Assembly: GCF_001613345.1 (NCBI RefSeq)
Contig: NZ_BDCE01000077.1
Coordinates: forward strand, 62,001 to 126,000
Origin: Nocardia uniformis NBRC 13702
Lineage (GTDB): Bacteria; Actinomycetota; Actinomycetes; Mycobacteriales; Mycobacteriaceae
Direction: 5' to 3'
Length of the DNA stretch: 64,000 nt
Positions 33,885 to 41,637 of this stretch are shown here, piece by piece; the first letter of the stretch is position 1, and every line of letters begins with the position of its first letter. Below the pieces are notes generated by a model, which ran no database searches, was not told the DNA's origin, and saw only the letters and a program-made list of their open reading frames with translations. Made by a program: the position numbers and the translations under genes.

Positions 33885-33965
33885 CCGCATACCGTCAGCA
33901 GAGGCGCCGCATAACGTCAGCCTATCTTCCGCAGATCGTCAGCCAAATGGTCGCAAAACGTCAGA
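33885..33965. repeat. Four 22-bp tandem repeats (iteron-like)
   Basis: Units start at 33885, 33907, 33929 and 33951, an exact 22-bp period. Each has a 15-bp core close to CCGCATAACGTCAGC and a 7-bp variable spacer. The last unit is less conserved and overlaps the first codons of the DUF4143 frame. The period is two helical turns and not a multiple of three, so this is a protein-binding array rather than coding. It could be the end of an IS21-type or similar transposon, or an operator. Confidence 0.75.
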
Positions 33966-34657
33966 ATCGGTGTCGGATACAGAATCTGATCGATCGTGAC
34001 GTACGCCAACTGGCCGAGATCGAGCGGGCGCCACAACTGGCCACGTTGATCCGGCTCCTCGCCGCCCGCTCGGGCGGCCTGGTCGCGGCCGGAGCACTCG
34101 AGAACGAACTCGAGTTGTCCCGCAACACGATTCAGCGGTATATGCGCCTGCCGGAAGAGATCTTCCTCATCAAACGGATTCCCGGGTGGCACCGCAACCT
34201 CGGCACTCGAGCGGCCGCAGCAGCCAAGCTGGCATTCGTCGACTCGGGCGTTGCCGCACGACTCCTGGCCGCCGACTCACATACCCTGCGACGTCCGAGC
34301 GGTCCGTTCGGACCGTTACTGGAAGGATTCGTGGTCTCGGAACTGGCGCGGCAACTCACCTGGTCCGACACGCTCGCGGATATGTTTCACTACCGAGATA
34401 AGAACAAGATCGAGGTCGATGTCATCCTCGAGGATCGACGCGGGGAAGTGGTCGGAATCGAGGTGAAAGCTGCATCCACAGTGCGATCAGTAGACTTCCG
34501 CGGGCTCCATCACCTCGACAAGCAACTCGGCGACGACTTCCGCGCCGGCATCGTTCTCTACACCGGCACGGATACCCTCCCCTTCGGCCACAAGCTGCGA
34601 GCAGTGCCCGTCAGCGCACTCTGGCAGACAGCGCCCGATTGGGAACCTGCCAAGTAG
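33947..34657 (+). CDS. Decapitated AAA/DUF4143 protein (nuclease-fold C-terminal part)
   Basis: These 236 codons correspond to the C-terminal part of AAA_14–DUF4143 proteins. A winged-helix-like linker (ALENELELSRNTIQRYMRLPEE) leads into a PD-(D/E)xK-like domain with E126, D158 (KIEVDVILED) and E172-x-K174 (GIEVKAAS). The N-terminal P-loop ATPase that normally precedes it is missing. The 22-bp repeat array begins where it should be, so a rearrangement or transposon end removed it. There is no convincing ribosome-binding site. It is probably a remnant, though the fragment is uninterrupted and could be expressed. Confidence 0.7.
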   Translation: MVAKRQNRCRIQNLIDRDVRQLAEIERAPQLATLIRLLAARSGGLVAAGALENELELSRNTIQRYMRLPEEIFLIKRIPGWHRNLGTRAAAAAKLAFVDSGVAARLLAADSHTLRRPSGPFGPLLEGFVVSELARQLTWSDTLADMFHYRDKNKIEVDVILEDRRGEVVGIEVKAASTVRSVDFRGLHHLDKQLGDDFRAGIVLYTGTDTLPFGHKLRAVPVSALWQTAPDWEPAK

Positions 34658-34733
34658 ATCGACCGAACCCAGCTGATCCCGGCGACGGATCAGCTGCGGA
34701 ACCGACTGGCACAGAAAGGGATTCGCCAACCAT

Positions 34734-35102
34734 TCACCCCTGAACTGCACTCTCCCTTCTACCTTCCGCGAGAATCCTGGCGAGATCCTCCGGAATCGGC
34801 ATGGGTGCCGTGATACCGACGGCAGCACGCCCCGTATTGCCGATGGGAACACGGCCCACCGACGATCCCACACCGGCCACCGCGAGGCGAAGCGCCTGCC
34901 CCAGCGCCTCGCGTCGGTCGCGGGTCCGCAAGGCCAGGACGAACATGTGCCAGTGCGAGCGAGTGTGCGGCCACGGCCACTCCTGCGAGAGGATGTGCGC
35001 GCGCTCCAGCGCACGCCACATGGTGTCGAGATCGGAAGTTGAACGCGCGGTGGCGAGTTCGGCTTCGAAGGCGGCGCGAACGGTCAGCGGCATAGCGGCC
35101 AC
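34734..35102 (-). CDS. DUF3703 family protein
   Basis: This 122-residue protein of unknown function has a conserved core: LERAHILSQEWPWPHTRSHWHMFVLALRTRDRREALGQALRLAVAG…VPIGNTGRAAVGITAPMPIPEDLARIL. That is the DUF3703 signature (His- and Trp-rich, with GNTG). The start is GTG behind AGGAGT, or ATG three codons later. It is the intact copy of a duplicated pair whose other member (33431–33803) is a pseudogene. Confidence 0.82.
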   Translation of the reverse strand: MAAMPLTVRAAFEAELATARSTSDLDTMWRALERAHILSQEWPWPHTRSHWHMFVLALRTRDRREALGQALRLAVAGVGSSVGRVPIGNTGRAAVGITAPMPIPEDLARILAEGRRESAVQG

Positions 35103-35289
35103 GGTGATACTCCTCTGGTCAACGGTCTCGCTGACCAGATTGGACCGAGGACACCCTTTACCGCTTGGACAAACCTGCTACGACCAGGGAGGTGTCACTT
35201 CAGCGCCCCGTGACCGGCTGAGCCGTCCGGCACTCGAAGTGACTTCGACACTGGCCGCCACCGACACCGCTACGCGTGGTGCCCCCGAT

Positions 35290-35725
35290 TCAAAGATCGT
35301 CCGGCAGTACCCGGAACGCCTTGTGAAAGGTTAGGGGTGTGACCGCCCGGAAATCGCGTCGATCCAGGGTCAGCACGTCAGCCGTCTCATACCGCTCAGC
35401 GAGTGCGACATTGGTGGCGTCGGTCAAATCCAGACGCAGCGCGACAAACCGATTCTGCACTCGCCGCGCAAGCCGTACCACGGCTGCTGAAACTTCCGGA
35501 ATCTCGACGCGTCCAGTCCGCTCCTGCGCAAGCAACCAGTCGTTCACACCGTAGGCCGTCTCCCGGTTCACATTTCGGGTGAGGACGTGCTCGATCTCGA
35601 GCAGCACCAGCGGAGAGACCACTGTGAGGGGCCGGCTTGCTGCAAGACAGTCCGCGCCGGGCATGGTCGGGTTCGGAGGGTTGAACGCAGCCATCAGACC
35701 CCGACACAGCACCGGTCAGGATCAT
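35290..35725 (-). pseudogene. vapC: VapC-type PIN toxin, frameshifted at the N-terminus
   Basis: From about codon 10 onward the sequence is a normal PIN domain: SPLVLLEIEHVLTRNV (Glu), RLDLTDATNVALAE (Asp), VLTLDRRDF (Asp), ending AFRVLPDDL. The expected start is the ATG at 35725, which overlaps the antitoxin stop (ATGA) and reads MILTG. It then shifts frame before LMAAFNPPNP. The usual first catalytic Asp (in a DTG-like motif) is not present. The toxin RNase is therefore probably inactive, unless a later ATG at 35712 makes a truncated protein. Confidence 0.75.
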
Positions 35726-35976
35726 CGATCATCGGCCCATTCGTCGTCGAAGATCTCATCCCGCACCGTTCGATGAACTTCCTCGGCCGAAATCGGCCGA
35801 CCGAAATCGACGATTGGAATACCCCAATCCTCCTGCCAGCGGCGGCTGCGAGTCGCCACGAGGTGGAACGCCTCTCGAAAGTACTCCGACTCCGGTCGTC
35901 CTTCCCGGGCCGCAGCCTGCTTGATCAACGCCAGGTCTTTCTCGTCGACCATTACCGTCGTCTTCTTCCGAGCCAT
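35722..35976 (-). CDS. vapB: VapB-type ribbon-helix-helix antitoxin
   Basis: This 84-residue antitoxin starts with MARKKTTVMVDEKDLALIKQAAAREGRPESEYFREAFHL, a ribbon-helix-helix DNA-binding domain (strand, helix A, helix B). An acidic tail follows (PISAEEVHRTVRDEIFDDEW) that should occupy the toxin. The start at 35976 is chosen because the RHH strand begins there; the open frame upstream is not protein-like. It overlaps the degenerate vapC by 4 bp. It may persist as an anti-addiction remnant. Confidence 0.82.
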   Translation of the reverse strand: MARKKTTVMVDEKDLALIKQAAAREGRPESEYFREAFHLVATRSRRWQEDWGIPIVDFGRPISAEEVHRTVRDEIFDDEWADDR

Positions 35977-36286
35977 ATGGTTTGCACCCCGCCATCCCCA
36001 GGATCCGGCTCCGAGAGTAACGGGTGGACGGGACGATGCACTCGAATATCGACAGCTATCCCCGGGCTGGCCGCAATCTGACGGAAAGGCACTGGTCGAG
36101 GCCATGGCAGATCTTCGCAACGACGCGGAGGCAATCAAGCTGAGGTTGGGTATCAACTGACCAGACCCCGGACCCGGCCGAAGAACGGACCGTACGGTAG
36201 AAACTAGACGCCGTGCTAGAGCCGGTGCTGAGTTCTCTGATCAGTAAGGGCCACATCGACGCTGGGACCGGTGCAGTGAGGTAGCG

Positions 36287-36604
36287 ATGGATTGGCCGAC
36301 GATGGGAACACTGATGGGCGCGGTGCTCGGTGGGCAGGGCCTGATCGTCTACCTGTCGGAGCGCAGAATCAGAGCCGCCCACGCCGAACTGCTTGTCGCA
36401 CAGTCGGAGCAATCGTCCGCCGACGCGACCTCCGAGATTACGAACACCGTGCTGGCGCTGCTGGATCAGCTGCGTCAGGAACTCAAAGAAGAACGTCAGC
36501 AACGCATTTGGCTGTGGCGCTATGTGAAGGAACTCAGGGCCGATATGGCCGCGGCGGGCATCCCGCTTCGGCCGATCCCGGAAGGGTTACGCGAAGTGGC
36601 GTGA
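36287..36604 (+). CDS. Small membrane-associated coiled-coil protein
   Basis: This 105-residue protein has one N-terminal hydrophobic helix (about 5–22). A long charged helix follows (SEITNTVLALLDQLRQELKEERQQRIWLWRYVKELRADM) with coiled-coil character, then a short Pro-rich tail. A GAGG precedes the ATG. I recognise no family. It ends 8 bp before the convergent DUF397 gene. Its location between a toxin–antitoxin remnant and an XRE/DUF397 module suggests accessory or phage-related origin. Confidence 0.55.
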   Translation: MDWPTMGTLMGAVLGGQGLIVYLSERRIRAAHAELLVAQSEQSSADATSEITNTVLALLDQLRQELKEERQQRIWLWRYVKELRADMAAAGIPLRPIPEGLREVA

Positions 36605-36612
36605 GAGGGGGA

Positions 36613-36819
36613 TTACGGGCAGTCGAACTTGCCAGAACCCAGTGCACTGACAAAGCCGTCCCACGTCGCAGCGTCGAATACCAGTACTGGACTTGCGCTT
36701 CCGAGCTTCGAGTCACGGACTCCAACTTTGCCGCCTACGAGGTGAGCCGCCTCAACACAAGCTTCGCCACCCTGACTCGCCGTGCTCTTGAACCAACGTA
36801 CTCCGGACAGATCGTTCAC
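36613..36819 (-). CDS. DUF397 protein partnered with an XRE regulator
   Basis: This 68-residue protein has the DUF397 pattern: WFKSTASQGGEACVEAAHLVGGKVGVRDSK, then FDAATWDGFVSAL. The GTG start at 36819 overlaps the stop of the XRE/DUF5753 gene by 4 bp, so the two are translated together. In actinobacteria these pairs act as a regulator and a small partner, often linked to development or antibiotic control. The N-terminal residues before the GTG are not needed. Confidence 0.85.
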   Translation of the reverse strand: MNDLSGVRWFKSTASQGGEACVEAAHLVGGKVGVRDSKLGSASPVLVFDAATWDGFVSALGSGKFDCP

Positions 36820-37718
36820 GCTTCGTACTCCTTCGCCACACACCTCAGAAGGTGTTTGCTCTCCGCTACCGACAACGCTACGCGGGCGATGTGCTCGTGT
36901 GCTTGCAGATATCGATCCACCACGTCTGTGCGGTCATAGTAGAGCCGGGAGCCGTATTGCTCGACATAAACCGTGGTTGGCTCAACCGGCTCCAGGGTGC
37001 CCGGGTCGACGGGGAAGCGCAAGATCACGAACGGCCCTGGCGCGCACCCGAGCGGGAATCCCGCAGAGAACGGAACGATTCGAACTTGGACGTTAGCCGG
37101 TGTGTCCGCCAGTTTGCGGAGCTGCTTGACCATCACCTTCGGGCTACCCGCGACTCTCCGGATCACCGCCTCATCGATCAGTAGGTTCACCTCAACCGGT
37201 GAGAGTCGACGAGTGAGGGCTGTCTGGCGTTGCATCCGGACCTGTATGCGCTGATCCAGCTCCATCGGCGTATCCGAGCCGAAGAACACCCCGTCGAGTG
37301 CTCGCGCATAGTCGGAAGTTTGGACAACTCCGGGCACAACGTCGGACTGGTACATGATCACCTGGGCGGCTGCGGCCTCGAGGCTCACATAAGTCTCGAA
37401 GTCATCAGGAATGAGATCTTCGTAGCGCTGCCACCACACCTTCTCGTCAACCGGACGCGTTCGCTCATCCGCCTGTGCGGCAAGCGCTTTCAGCGCCTCC
37501 GTTTTATCTTGTGAAGCACCGTAGATCTTGCACAGAGCTTCGATGTCCCACTGACGGATTCGGGGACTCTCGCCTTTCTCCAGCCGCTGAAGGGTTCCGG
37601 TTCCCCGTTCGATCAATCGAGCCGCATCCGCGATGGATAAGCCGCTGCCCTGTCGCATTTCTCGCAATTTCCTGCCCAGCTGTCGCCGGGGAATCGTCGT
37701 GGGCTTACTGCTACTCAT
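36816..37718 (-). CDS. XRE-family regulator with DUF5753 ligand-like domain
   Basis: This 300-residue protein has an N-terminal Cro/C1-type HTH (about 12–65: LGRKLREMRQGSGLSIADAARLIERGTGTLQRLEKG). A DUF5753 domain follows (about 95–290: AAAAQVIMYQSDVVPGVVQTSDYARAL…LSPVEVNLLIDEAVIRR…FVILRFP). The ATG at 37718 is chosen because GGAG precedes it; an ATG ten codons upstream lacks a site. It is partnered with the downstream DUF397 gene. Its probable targets include the divergent small genes at 38046 and 38307. Confidence 0.9.
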   Translation of the reverse strand: MSSSKPTTIPRRQLGRKLREMRQGSGLSIADAARLIERGTGTLQRLEKGESPRIRQWDIEALCKIYGASQDKTEALKALAAQADERTRPVDEKVWWQRYEDLIPDDFETYVSLEAAAAQVIMYQSDVVPGVVQTSDYARALDGVFFGSDTPMELDQRIQVRMQRQTALTRRLSPVEVNLLIDEAVIRRVAGSPKVMVKQLRKLADTPANVQVRIVPFSAGFPLGCAPGPFVILRFPVDPGTLEPVEPTTVYVEQYGSRLYYDRTDVVDRYLQAHEHIARVALSVAESKHLLRCVAKEYEA

Positions 37719-38045
37719 TAGCGTCGCTCCCGAAATTTTGGGTGGCATGTGGGGTGATTCATGGAACGCTCACGCGAAGCTCTTGGATTGCATTGTGCGC
37801 CTGGTTTGGCACGCGCGCTGGCGAAATGGACCAAGTTCAGTGGGCGTTCCAAAAATGGTGTTCGCTCGGCGAACTCCGGTGTCTACTGGGATCACCCCAG
37901 GTGGTCGGGAAACCAGATCATCGGCCCGCGAAAACATCTCGGATCGCTGTGTTGCCCTCGCAGCCGAGTTCGGGTCCGACACCCAAGGAAGTACCGACCA
38001 CCAGGGGGACCATCAACCATCCCTCTGCCATGGAGGCGAGATCTA

Positions 38046-38303
38046 ATGCTGTTGCCCCCCAGAGCAATACAGCGTTCTGTGAATCCGTCGTTGGACGACT
38101 GCTCCGCTCCCGGACACGACACGTGGACCGAAGATACCGCCGCCGTGGTCTGGGAGATCCACCACGAGCACCCGGTTACCGTCTGTGCCGCAAAGGCTGC
38201 CGCTCGCGCCATTCTCGTCCGGTGCGGACGCTTGAAACGGAACCGGGTACTGATGCCGATTGATTCCGGTAGGCACCGGGCAAATGGGAAACACAGAAGG
38301 TGA
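38046..38303 (+). CDS. Small hypothetical protein of an XRE/DUF397 locus
   Basis: This 85-residue protein has a strong GGAGG nine bases before its ATG. The central segment EDTAAVVWEIHHEHPVTVCAAKAAARAILVRCG is compact and looks folded. The tail is basic (RHRANGKHRR). There is no signal peptide or membrane helix. It is divergent from the XRE regulator and 3 bp upstream of another small gene. I recognise no named domain. The 327 bp between it and the regulator hold the divergent promoters and no other gene that I can support. Confidence 0.6.
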   Translation: MLLPPRAIQRSVNPSLDDCSAPGHDTWTEDTAAVVWEIHHEHPVTVCAAKAAARAILVRCGRLKRNRVLMPIDSGRHRANGKHRR

Positions 38304-38306
38304 ATC

Positions 38307-38615
38307 ATGAGTACTTATGAAGCACCGCGAACTATTGAGTTGATGGATTGCGCGCTGGAGCCGGATTCCGTGCGACCATTCGAGATATCGAGAGCTGCTG
38401 CCTTGCATCGGGATTGCGACCCAAGCAAATGCACGCTCTACACATTTCTACATGATCAGGTCGTCGACCCAGCGGATGCGATTGAGCTCCGACGGGGCGG
38501 AACCGAACGTGCGGTGGCACACCCGATTCAGATGCGAGCTGTCGGCGAAGCCCGCGCCGTGCGCGGCGGCGGTGAGAGTGTTTCCGGCGGCCACGAGTTC
38601 GGTGGCCCGCTGTAG
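38307..38615 (+). pseudogene. Small actinobacterial protein, probably 3'-truncated
   Basis: The first 45 codons (MSTYEAPRTIELMDCALEPDSVRPFEISRAAALHRDCDPSKC) look like a real conserved small protein, and the start is 4 bp after the previous stop. From about 38448 the frame runs antisense through the AraC gene and loses protein character (Arg- and Gly-rich). The most likely explanation is that the original 3' end was replaced when the XRE locus was joined to the AraC/ketone-body region. The true breakpoint is near 38.44 kb. Confidence 0.45.
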
Positions 38616-39188
38616 GCGCAGCCAGCGCACATAGGGGCGGAACGGGAGACCGACATCGGCCGAGAACAGGTGCGCCAGGCGGCTTTCGGATAGCTCCACA
38701 TCGCGGGCGAGGTCCGCCAGCCGCAACGGACCGGCATCGAGGCGGCCCGGAAGCAAGGCCAGAGCACGCGTCACGGCCGGATGGCGGTGGGGTGCGGGGG
38801 CAGCGGCCACGACGGCACGGAACCTGCCGTCCTGGAACCACTCCGAATCGTCGGCGATCGCCGCACCGGCCGCGCACCACCGCGCAATGTCGTCGGATTC
38901 CGAGAATATTTCGGTAAGACGCCGCCCCGCACCGGATTCCGGGTCGACATGAACCAGCATCCCGTCGGGCGCACCTTCGACCACAGCGTGGGCGCGGTCC
39001 GGCGGCACGATGACCGCGTGCGTACGCCGCCGCGCCCCACGGCCATCCGCGAGCACGAACTCACCTCGGCGAGCCAGCATGATCTGCACCGTGTGGTGCG
39101 CATGCGTTCCCGCCGTGCCGATTTCACCACTGAGCACCATCAGCCCGGGACGTAGCGTCGCCGCGCACGCCCACACCCATTCGCTCAT
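38448..39188 (-). CDS. AraC-family transcriptional regulator
   Basis: This 246-residue protein has an N-terminal cupin-like sensing half (HAHHTVQIMLARRGEFVLADG) and a C-terminal AraC double HTH (about 150–235: LRLADLARDVELSESRLAHLFSADVGLPFRPYVRWLRLQRA…AGFADSSHLNRVCHRTFGSAPSEL). Its ATG overlaps the LysR stop by 4 bp, so it is translated with the LysR regulator. Both lie divergent from the ketone-body operon. It may control that operon or an unlinked target. Confidence 0.88.
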   Translation of the reverse strand: MSEWVWACAATLRPGLMVLSGEIGTAGTHAHHTVQIMLARRGEFVLADGRGARRRTHAVIVPPDRAHAVVEGAPDGMLVHVDPESGAGRRLTEIFSESDDIARWCAAGAAIADDSEWFQDGRFRAVVAAAPAPHRHPAVTRALALLPGRLDAGPLRLADLARDVELSESRLAHLFSADVGLPFRPYVRWLRLQRATELVAAGNTLTAAAHGAGFADSSHLNRVCHRTFGSAPSELNRIRWVDDLIM

Positions 39189-40114
39189 CGCGACGGCAAT
39201 ACGGTGCCGAGCAACATATCCCGCTCACGGTGCACCCGGGCGCGCAGCGCGTCGACCACGGCCGCCACCTCGGGGCGGCGCAGCGTTTCGGCGCGGGCCA
39301 CCAGCCAGTAGGTGAGCTGCACCCCGACCCGATCGGGCAGCACGCGCACGAGGTCGGCGTGCCGATCGGCCATGAAGCACGGCAGCAGGCCCAGCCCGGC
39401 CGAGGCCCGGGTGGCCTCCACGTGCACGAAAACATTGGTGGACGAAATGGATTCACGCATGGCGGGCGCGAAGCTGGACGCCAGGTCGAGATCATCGACC
39501 TGGAGCATGGATTCGATGAAGTACACCAGCGGGTGCCGCGCCAGATCCTCGATGGAGGCGGGCGCACCGTACTCGGCCAGATAGGCACGCGAACCGTAGA
39601 GGCCGAGCACATAATCGCCGAGGCCGATGGCCTCCGCGCGCAGCACCTGCGGTTTGCCGACCACCACCTCGATATCGAGGCTGGACCGTTGCCGGGACGC
39701 ACGACGGGTGGTCGCCACGATCTCCACGGTGATCTTCGGATGCTGCCGCCGCACCTCGGCAATGGCGGGCGCGGCCAGATAGGCACTGAACCCATCGGTG
39801 GCCGACAGCCGCACCACACCCTCCAGGGTCCGCTCACCACGCGCGTCGACGCCGAGCGACCGCACGGCGGATTCGATGGATTCGGCGACGGTCAGCGCCT
39901 CGCGTCCGAGATCGGTCAACTCCCATCCGCCCGCGCCGCGCATCAGCACCCGACCGCCGAGCGCCCGTTCGAGTGCGGCGATCCGCCGGGAGATGGTGGT
40001 GTGGTTGATGCCCAATTCCTCCGCCGCCGAGACATAGCGCCCGGTCCGGCCGACGGCCAGCAATACCAGCAGGTCATCGGCGTTCGGACGGGCAGTGGCG
40101 GAGCTCACGAACAT
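39185..40114 (-). CDS. LysR-family regulator of the ketone-body operon
   Basis: This 309-residue protein has an N-terminal winged HTH (DDLLVLLAVGRTGRYVSAAEELGINHTTISRRIAALERALGG, about 11–55) and a two-lobed effector domain. The ATG at 40114 is chosen because the HTH then begins at the usual distance; the frame continues upstream without coding character. It is divergent from the MHS transporter gene with 137 bp between. A perfect 5-bp-arm palindrome sits just upstream of its start. It probably activates the transporter–dehydrogenase–synthetase operon. Confidence 0.88.
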   Translation of the reverse strand: MFVSSATARPNADDLLVLLAVGRTGRYVSAAEELGINHTTISRRIAALERALGGRVLMRGAGGWELTDLGREALTVAESIESAVRSLGVDARGERTLEGVVRLSATDGFSAYLAAPAIAEVRRQHPKITVEIVATTRRASRQRSSLDIEVVVGKPQVLRAEAIGLGDYVLGLYGSRAYLAEYGAPASIEDLARHPLVYFIESMLQVDDLDLASSFAPAMRESISSTNVFVHVEATRASAGLGLLPCFMADRHADLVRVLPDRVGVQLTYWLVARAETLRRPEVAAVVDALRARVHRERDMLLGTVLPSR

Positions 40115-40116
40115 TT

Positions 40117-40130
40117 CTGCATTCTTGCAG
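40117..40130. promoter_or_regulatory. Palindrome in the LysR/transporter intergenic region
   Basis: CTGCATTCTTGCAG is a dyad with CTGCA/TGCAG arms, 3 bp upstream of the LysR start. It could be the autoregulatory LysR site. The support is symmetry and place only. Confidence 0.4.
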
Positions 40131-40251
40131 ATATCCCCTGCACTTCTGACCATTGCGGGTGCGGAATTGTGCATCGATACTCGAATCCGTTCGATTATGT
40201 GGGCCGCATCACAAATGAGGGGTGATGCGGCCGAACTGAAGGAGTACAGCG

Positions 40252-41637
40252 ATGAGCGTCGGCGTTGCCTCGCCACAGCCGGGAGCAGATCCCGCCCCCA
40301 CCGGACTGCGGCGGGTGGTCGCCGCATCCATGGCGGGCACCGTCGTGGAGTGGTACGAGTTCTTTCTCTACGGCACCGCGGCCACGCTGGTGTTCAACAA
40401 GGTGTTCTTCTCCGACACCACCAGCGATCTCGACGCCATCCTCGCGGCCTTCGTCACCTACGCGGTGGGCTTCGCGGCGCGACCCTTGGGCGGCATCGTC
40501 TTCGGGCACTTCGGCGATAAGTACGGGCGCAAGAAGCTGCTGCAACTGAGCCTGCTGATGGTCGGCGCGGCCACCTTCCTGATGGGTTGTCTGCCCACCT
40601 ACGGACAGATCGGCGTGCTGGCACCCACACTGCTGGTGATCCTGCGGTTCATCCAGGGTTTCGCGGTCGGCGGCGAATGGGGCGGCGCGGTACTCCTGGT
40701 GGCCGAGCACAGCCCGAATCGCAGTCGCGCCTTCTGGTCGGCGTGGCCGCAGGCGGCGGTGCCGCTCGGCAACCTCCTAGCGACGGTCGTGCTGCTGACA
40801 CTGACCTCCACGCTGTCGGATGCGGCATTCCTGTCCTGGGGCTGGCGGGTGGCGTTCTGGCTGTCGGCGGTCGTCGTGCTGGTCGGCTACTACATTCGGA
40901 CCAAGATCACCGATGCGCCCATCTTCCTGGCCGCGCAGAAGCTGGCCGAGCAGGAGAAGGCCACCGGATTCAGCGCGGTCGAGGTCCTGAAGCGTTATCC
41001 GCGTGGGGTTTTCACCGCCATGGGGCTGCGGTTCGGTGAGAATGTCTTCTACTACCTCGTCGTCACCTTCTCCATCACCTATCTCAAGGTGCATGTCGGA
41101 GCCGATACCAGCGAAATCCTGTGGTGGCTGTTGATCGCCCATGTCGTGCACTTCGTGACGATCCCGCTGGTGGGTCGGTTCAGCGACCGATTCGGTAGGC
41201 GGCCGGTCTATCTCGTCGGTGCGATCGCCGCGGCCACCTGGGGATTCTTCGCCTTCCCCATGATGGACAGCGACCACAATGCGGTCATCCTGTCCGCCAT
41301 TATCATCGGCCTGATCTTCCACGCCTTCATGTACGCGGCGCAGCCCGCCATCATGGCGGAGATGTTCCCGACCCGGATGCGGTATTCCGGTGTGTCCCTG
41401 GGCTATCAGGTGACCTCGATCGTCGCCGGTTCACTGGCCCCGATCATTGCCGTTCGTCTGCTGGACAGCTACGGCTCCTCCACCCCCATCGCGATCTACC
41501 TCGCCATCGCCTGTGCGATCACCATGGTCGCGGTGCTGTTCGCTCGCGAGACCAAGGGCGCGGATCTGGGCGATATCGATCTCGCCGATGCGGTCAGCCT
41601 TGCCGCGCAGACCGATTCGAAGGCGGCCCGCGCATGA
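40252..41637 (+). CDS. MFS transporter of the metabolite:H+ symporter (MHS) family
   Basis: This 461-residue protein has 12 membrane segments. The MHS start VVAASMAGTVVEWYEFFLYGTAA (about 22–44) and the MFS loop motif GHFGDKYGRKKLL between helices 2 and 3 are clear, with a second copy, GRFSDRFGRRPVYL, after helix 8. MHS proteins carry carboxylates and similar solutes. With the two ketone-body enzymes behind it, 3-hydroxybutyrate or acetoacetate is the likely cargo. It overlaps the dehydrogenase gene by 4 bp. Confidence 0.92.
   Translation: MSVGVASPQPGADPAPTGLRRVVAASMAGTVVEWYEFFLYGTAATLVFNKVFFSDTTSDLDAILAAFVTYAVGFAARPLGGIVFGHFGDKYGRKKLLQLSLLMVGAATFLMGCLPTYGQIGVLAPTLLVILRFIQGFAVGGEWGGAVLLVAEHSPNRSRAFWSAWPQAAVPLGNLLATVVLLTLTSTLSDAAFLSWGWRVAFWLSAVVVLVGYYIRTKITDAPIFLAAQKLAEQEKATGFSAVEVLKRYPRGVFTAMGLRFGENVFYYLVVTFSITYLKVHVGADTSEILWWLLIAHVVHFVTIPLVGRFSDRFGRRPVYLVGAIAAATWGFFAFPMMDSDHNAVILSAIIIGLIFHAFMYAAQPAIMAEMFPTRMRYSGVSLGYQVTSIVAGSLAPIIAVRLLDSYGSSTPIAIYLAIACAITMVAVLFARETKGADLGDIDLADAVSLAAQTDSKAARA

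Noticed and set aside
33885-33965. CRISPR array interpretation of the 22-bp repeats
   Set aside because: The conserved core is 15 bp, the spacers are only 7 bp, and no cas genes are near. The spacing fits protein-binding repeats.
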